Origin: an uncultured Parvibacter sp.
GTDB lineage: Bacteria; Actinomycetota; Coriobacteriia; Coriobacteriales; Eggerthellaceae
Assembly (NCBI GenBank): GCA_910587945.1
Contig: CAJUNI010000096.1
Span: 1-5,917, forward strand
DNA length: 5,917 nt
Direction of reading: 5' to 3'
The notes under the pieces were generated by a model, which did not search any database, was not told where the DNA came from, and saw nothing but the letters and a program-made list of their open reading frames with translations. The position numbers and the translations under genes are program-made. How positions within the stretch are numbered: the first letter of the stretch is position 1; each line of letters starts with the position of its first letter. Below, piece after piece: positions 5,864 through 5,917 of this stretch.

Positions 5864-5917
5864 TGGTGGAGCATAGGGGGATCGAACCCCTGACCTCAGG
5901 CTTGCAAAGCCCGCGCT
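5864..5917 (-). tRNA. tRNA-Ala (anticodon TGC), 3' part; 5' end outside window
   Basis: The visible 54 bases match a tRNA from within the D-stem to an encoded CCA end. On the minus strand: anticodon stem CGGGC/GCCTG (one G-U pair) around loop TTTGCAA with anticodon TGC, variable loop AGGTC, T-stem AGGGG/CCCCT with loop TTCGATC, acceptor 3' strand ATGCTCC, discriminator A and genomically encoded CCA (5866-5864). About 22 bases of a 76-base tRNA are missing past the right edge. The anticodon reads GCN alanine codons, and the rest of the body resembles known tRNA-Ala(TGC). Confidence 0.95.

Noticed and set aside
1..5917. CRISPR arrays, insertion sequences, prophage or toxin-antitoxin genes
   Set aside because: No regularly spaced repeats, transposase, integrase or paired small genes are visible on either strand.

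Overview
The window looks like ordinary chromosome from a mid-GC, Gram-positive-type bacterium. The secreted foldase is a lipoprotein, the genes are tightly spaced, and one gene pair appears to lack ribosome binding sites. The TypA and foldase sequences remind me of Coriobacteriia (Eggerthellales, perhaps a lower-GC member such as Cryptobacterium). That placement is from memory and is an inference.

Layout, left to right. Positions 1-2023 hold a two-gene minus-strand operon: a parvulin-type peptidyl-prolyl isomerase lipoprotein, then a soluble YlmA/ModF-like ABC ATPase whose GTG start overlaps the foldase stop codon by one base. The ATPase runs off the left edge. Positions 2024-2351 hold the foldase leader and, on its upstream side, tandem intrinsic terminators that close the typA transcript. 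Positions 2352-4166 encode TypA/BipA, a ribosome-associated translational GTPase, with a bulged GC-rich hairpin in its leader. Upstream of it lies a CPBP-family intramembrane protease gene (minus strand), divergent from a TraX-family membrane protein gene (plus strand). The right end holds the 3' part of a minus-strand tRNA-Ala(TGC) gene followed by a UUCG-tetraloop terminator.

The most interesting local structure is the 22-base spacer between the protease and TraX genes. Overlapping -10 boxes on opposite strands each sit exactly six bases from an ATG, so both mRNAs would start at or next to their start codon. This suggests a compact bidirectional promoter driving two leaderless membrane-protein genes. 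I found no CRISPR array, transposase, integrase or clearly new multi-gene system. The genes fall into known families: protein folding and export (foldase, possibly coupled to the ATPase), translation (TypA, tRNA-Ala), and membrane proteins of uncertain role (CPBP, TraX).
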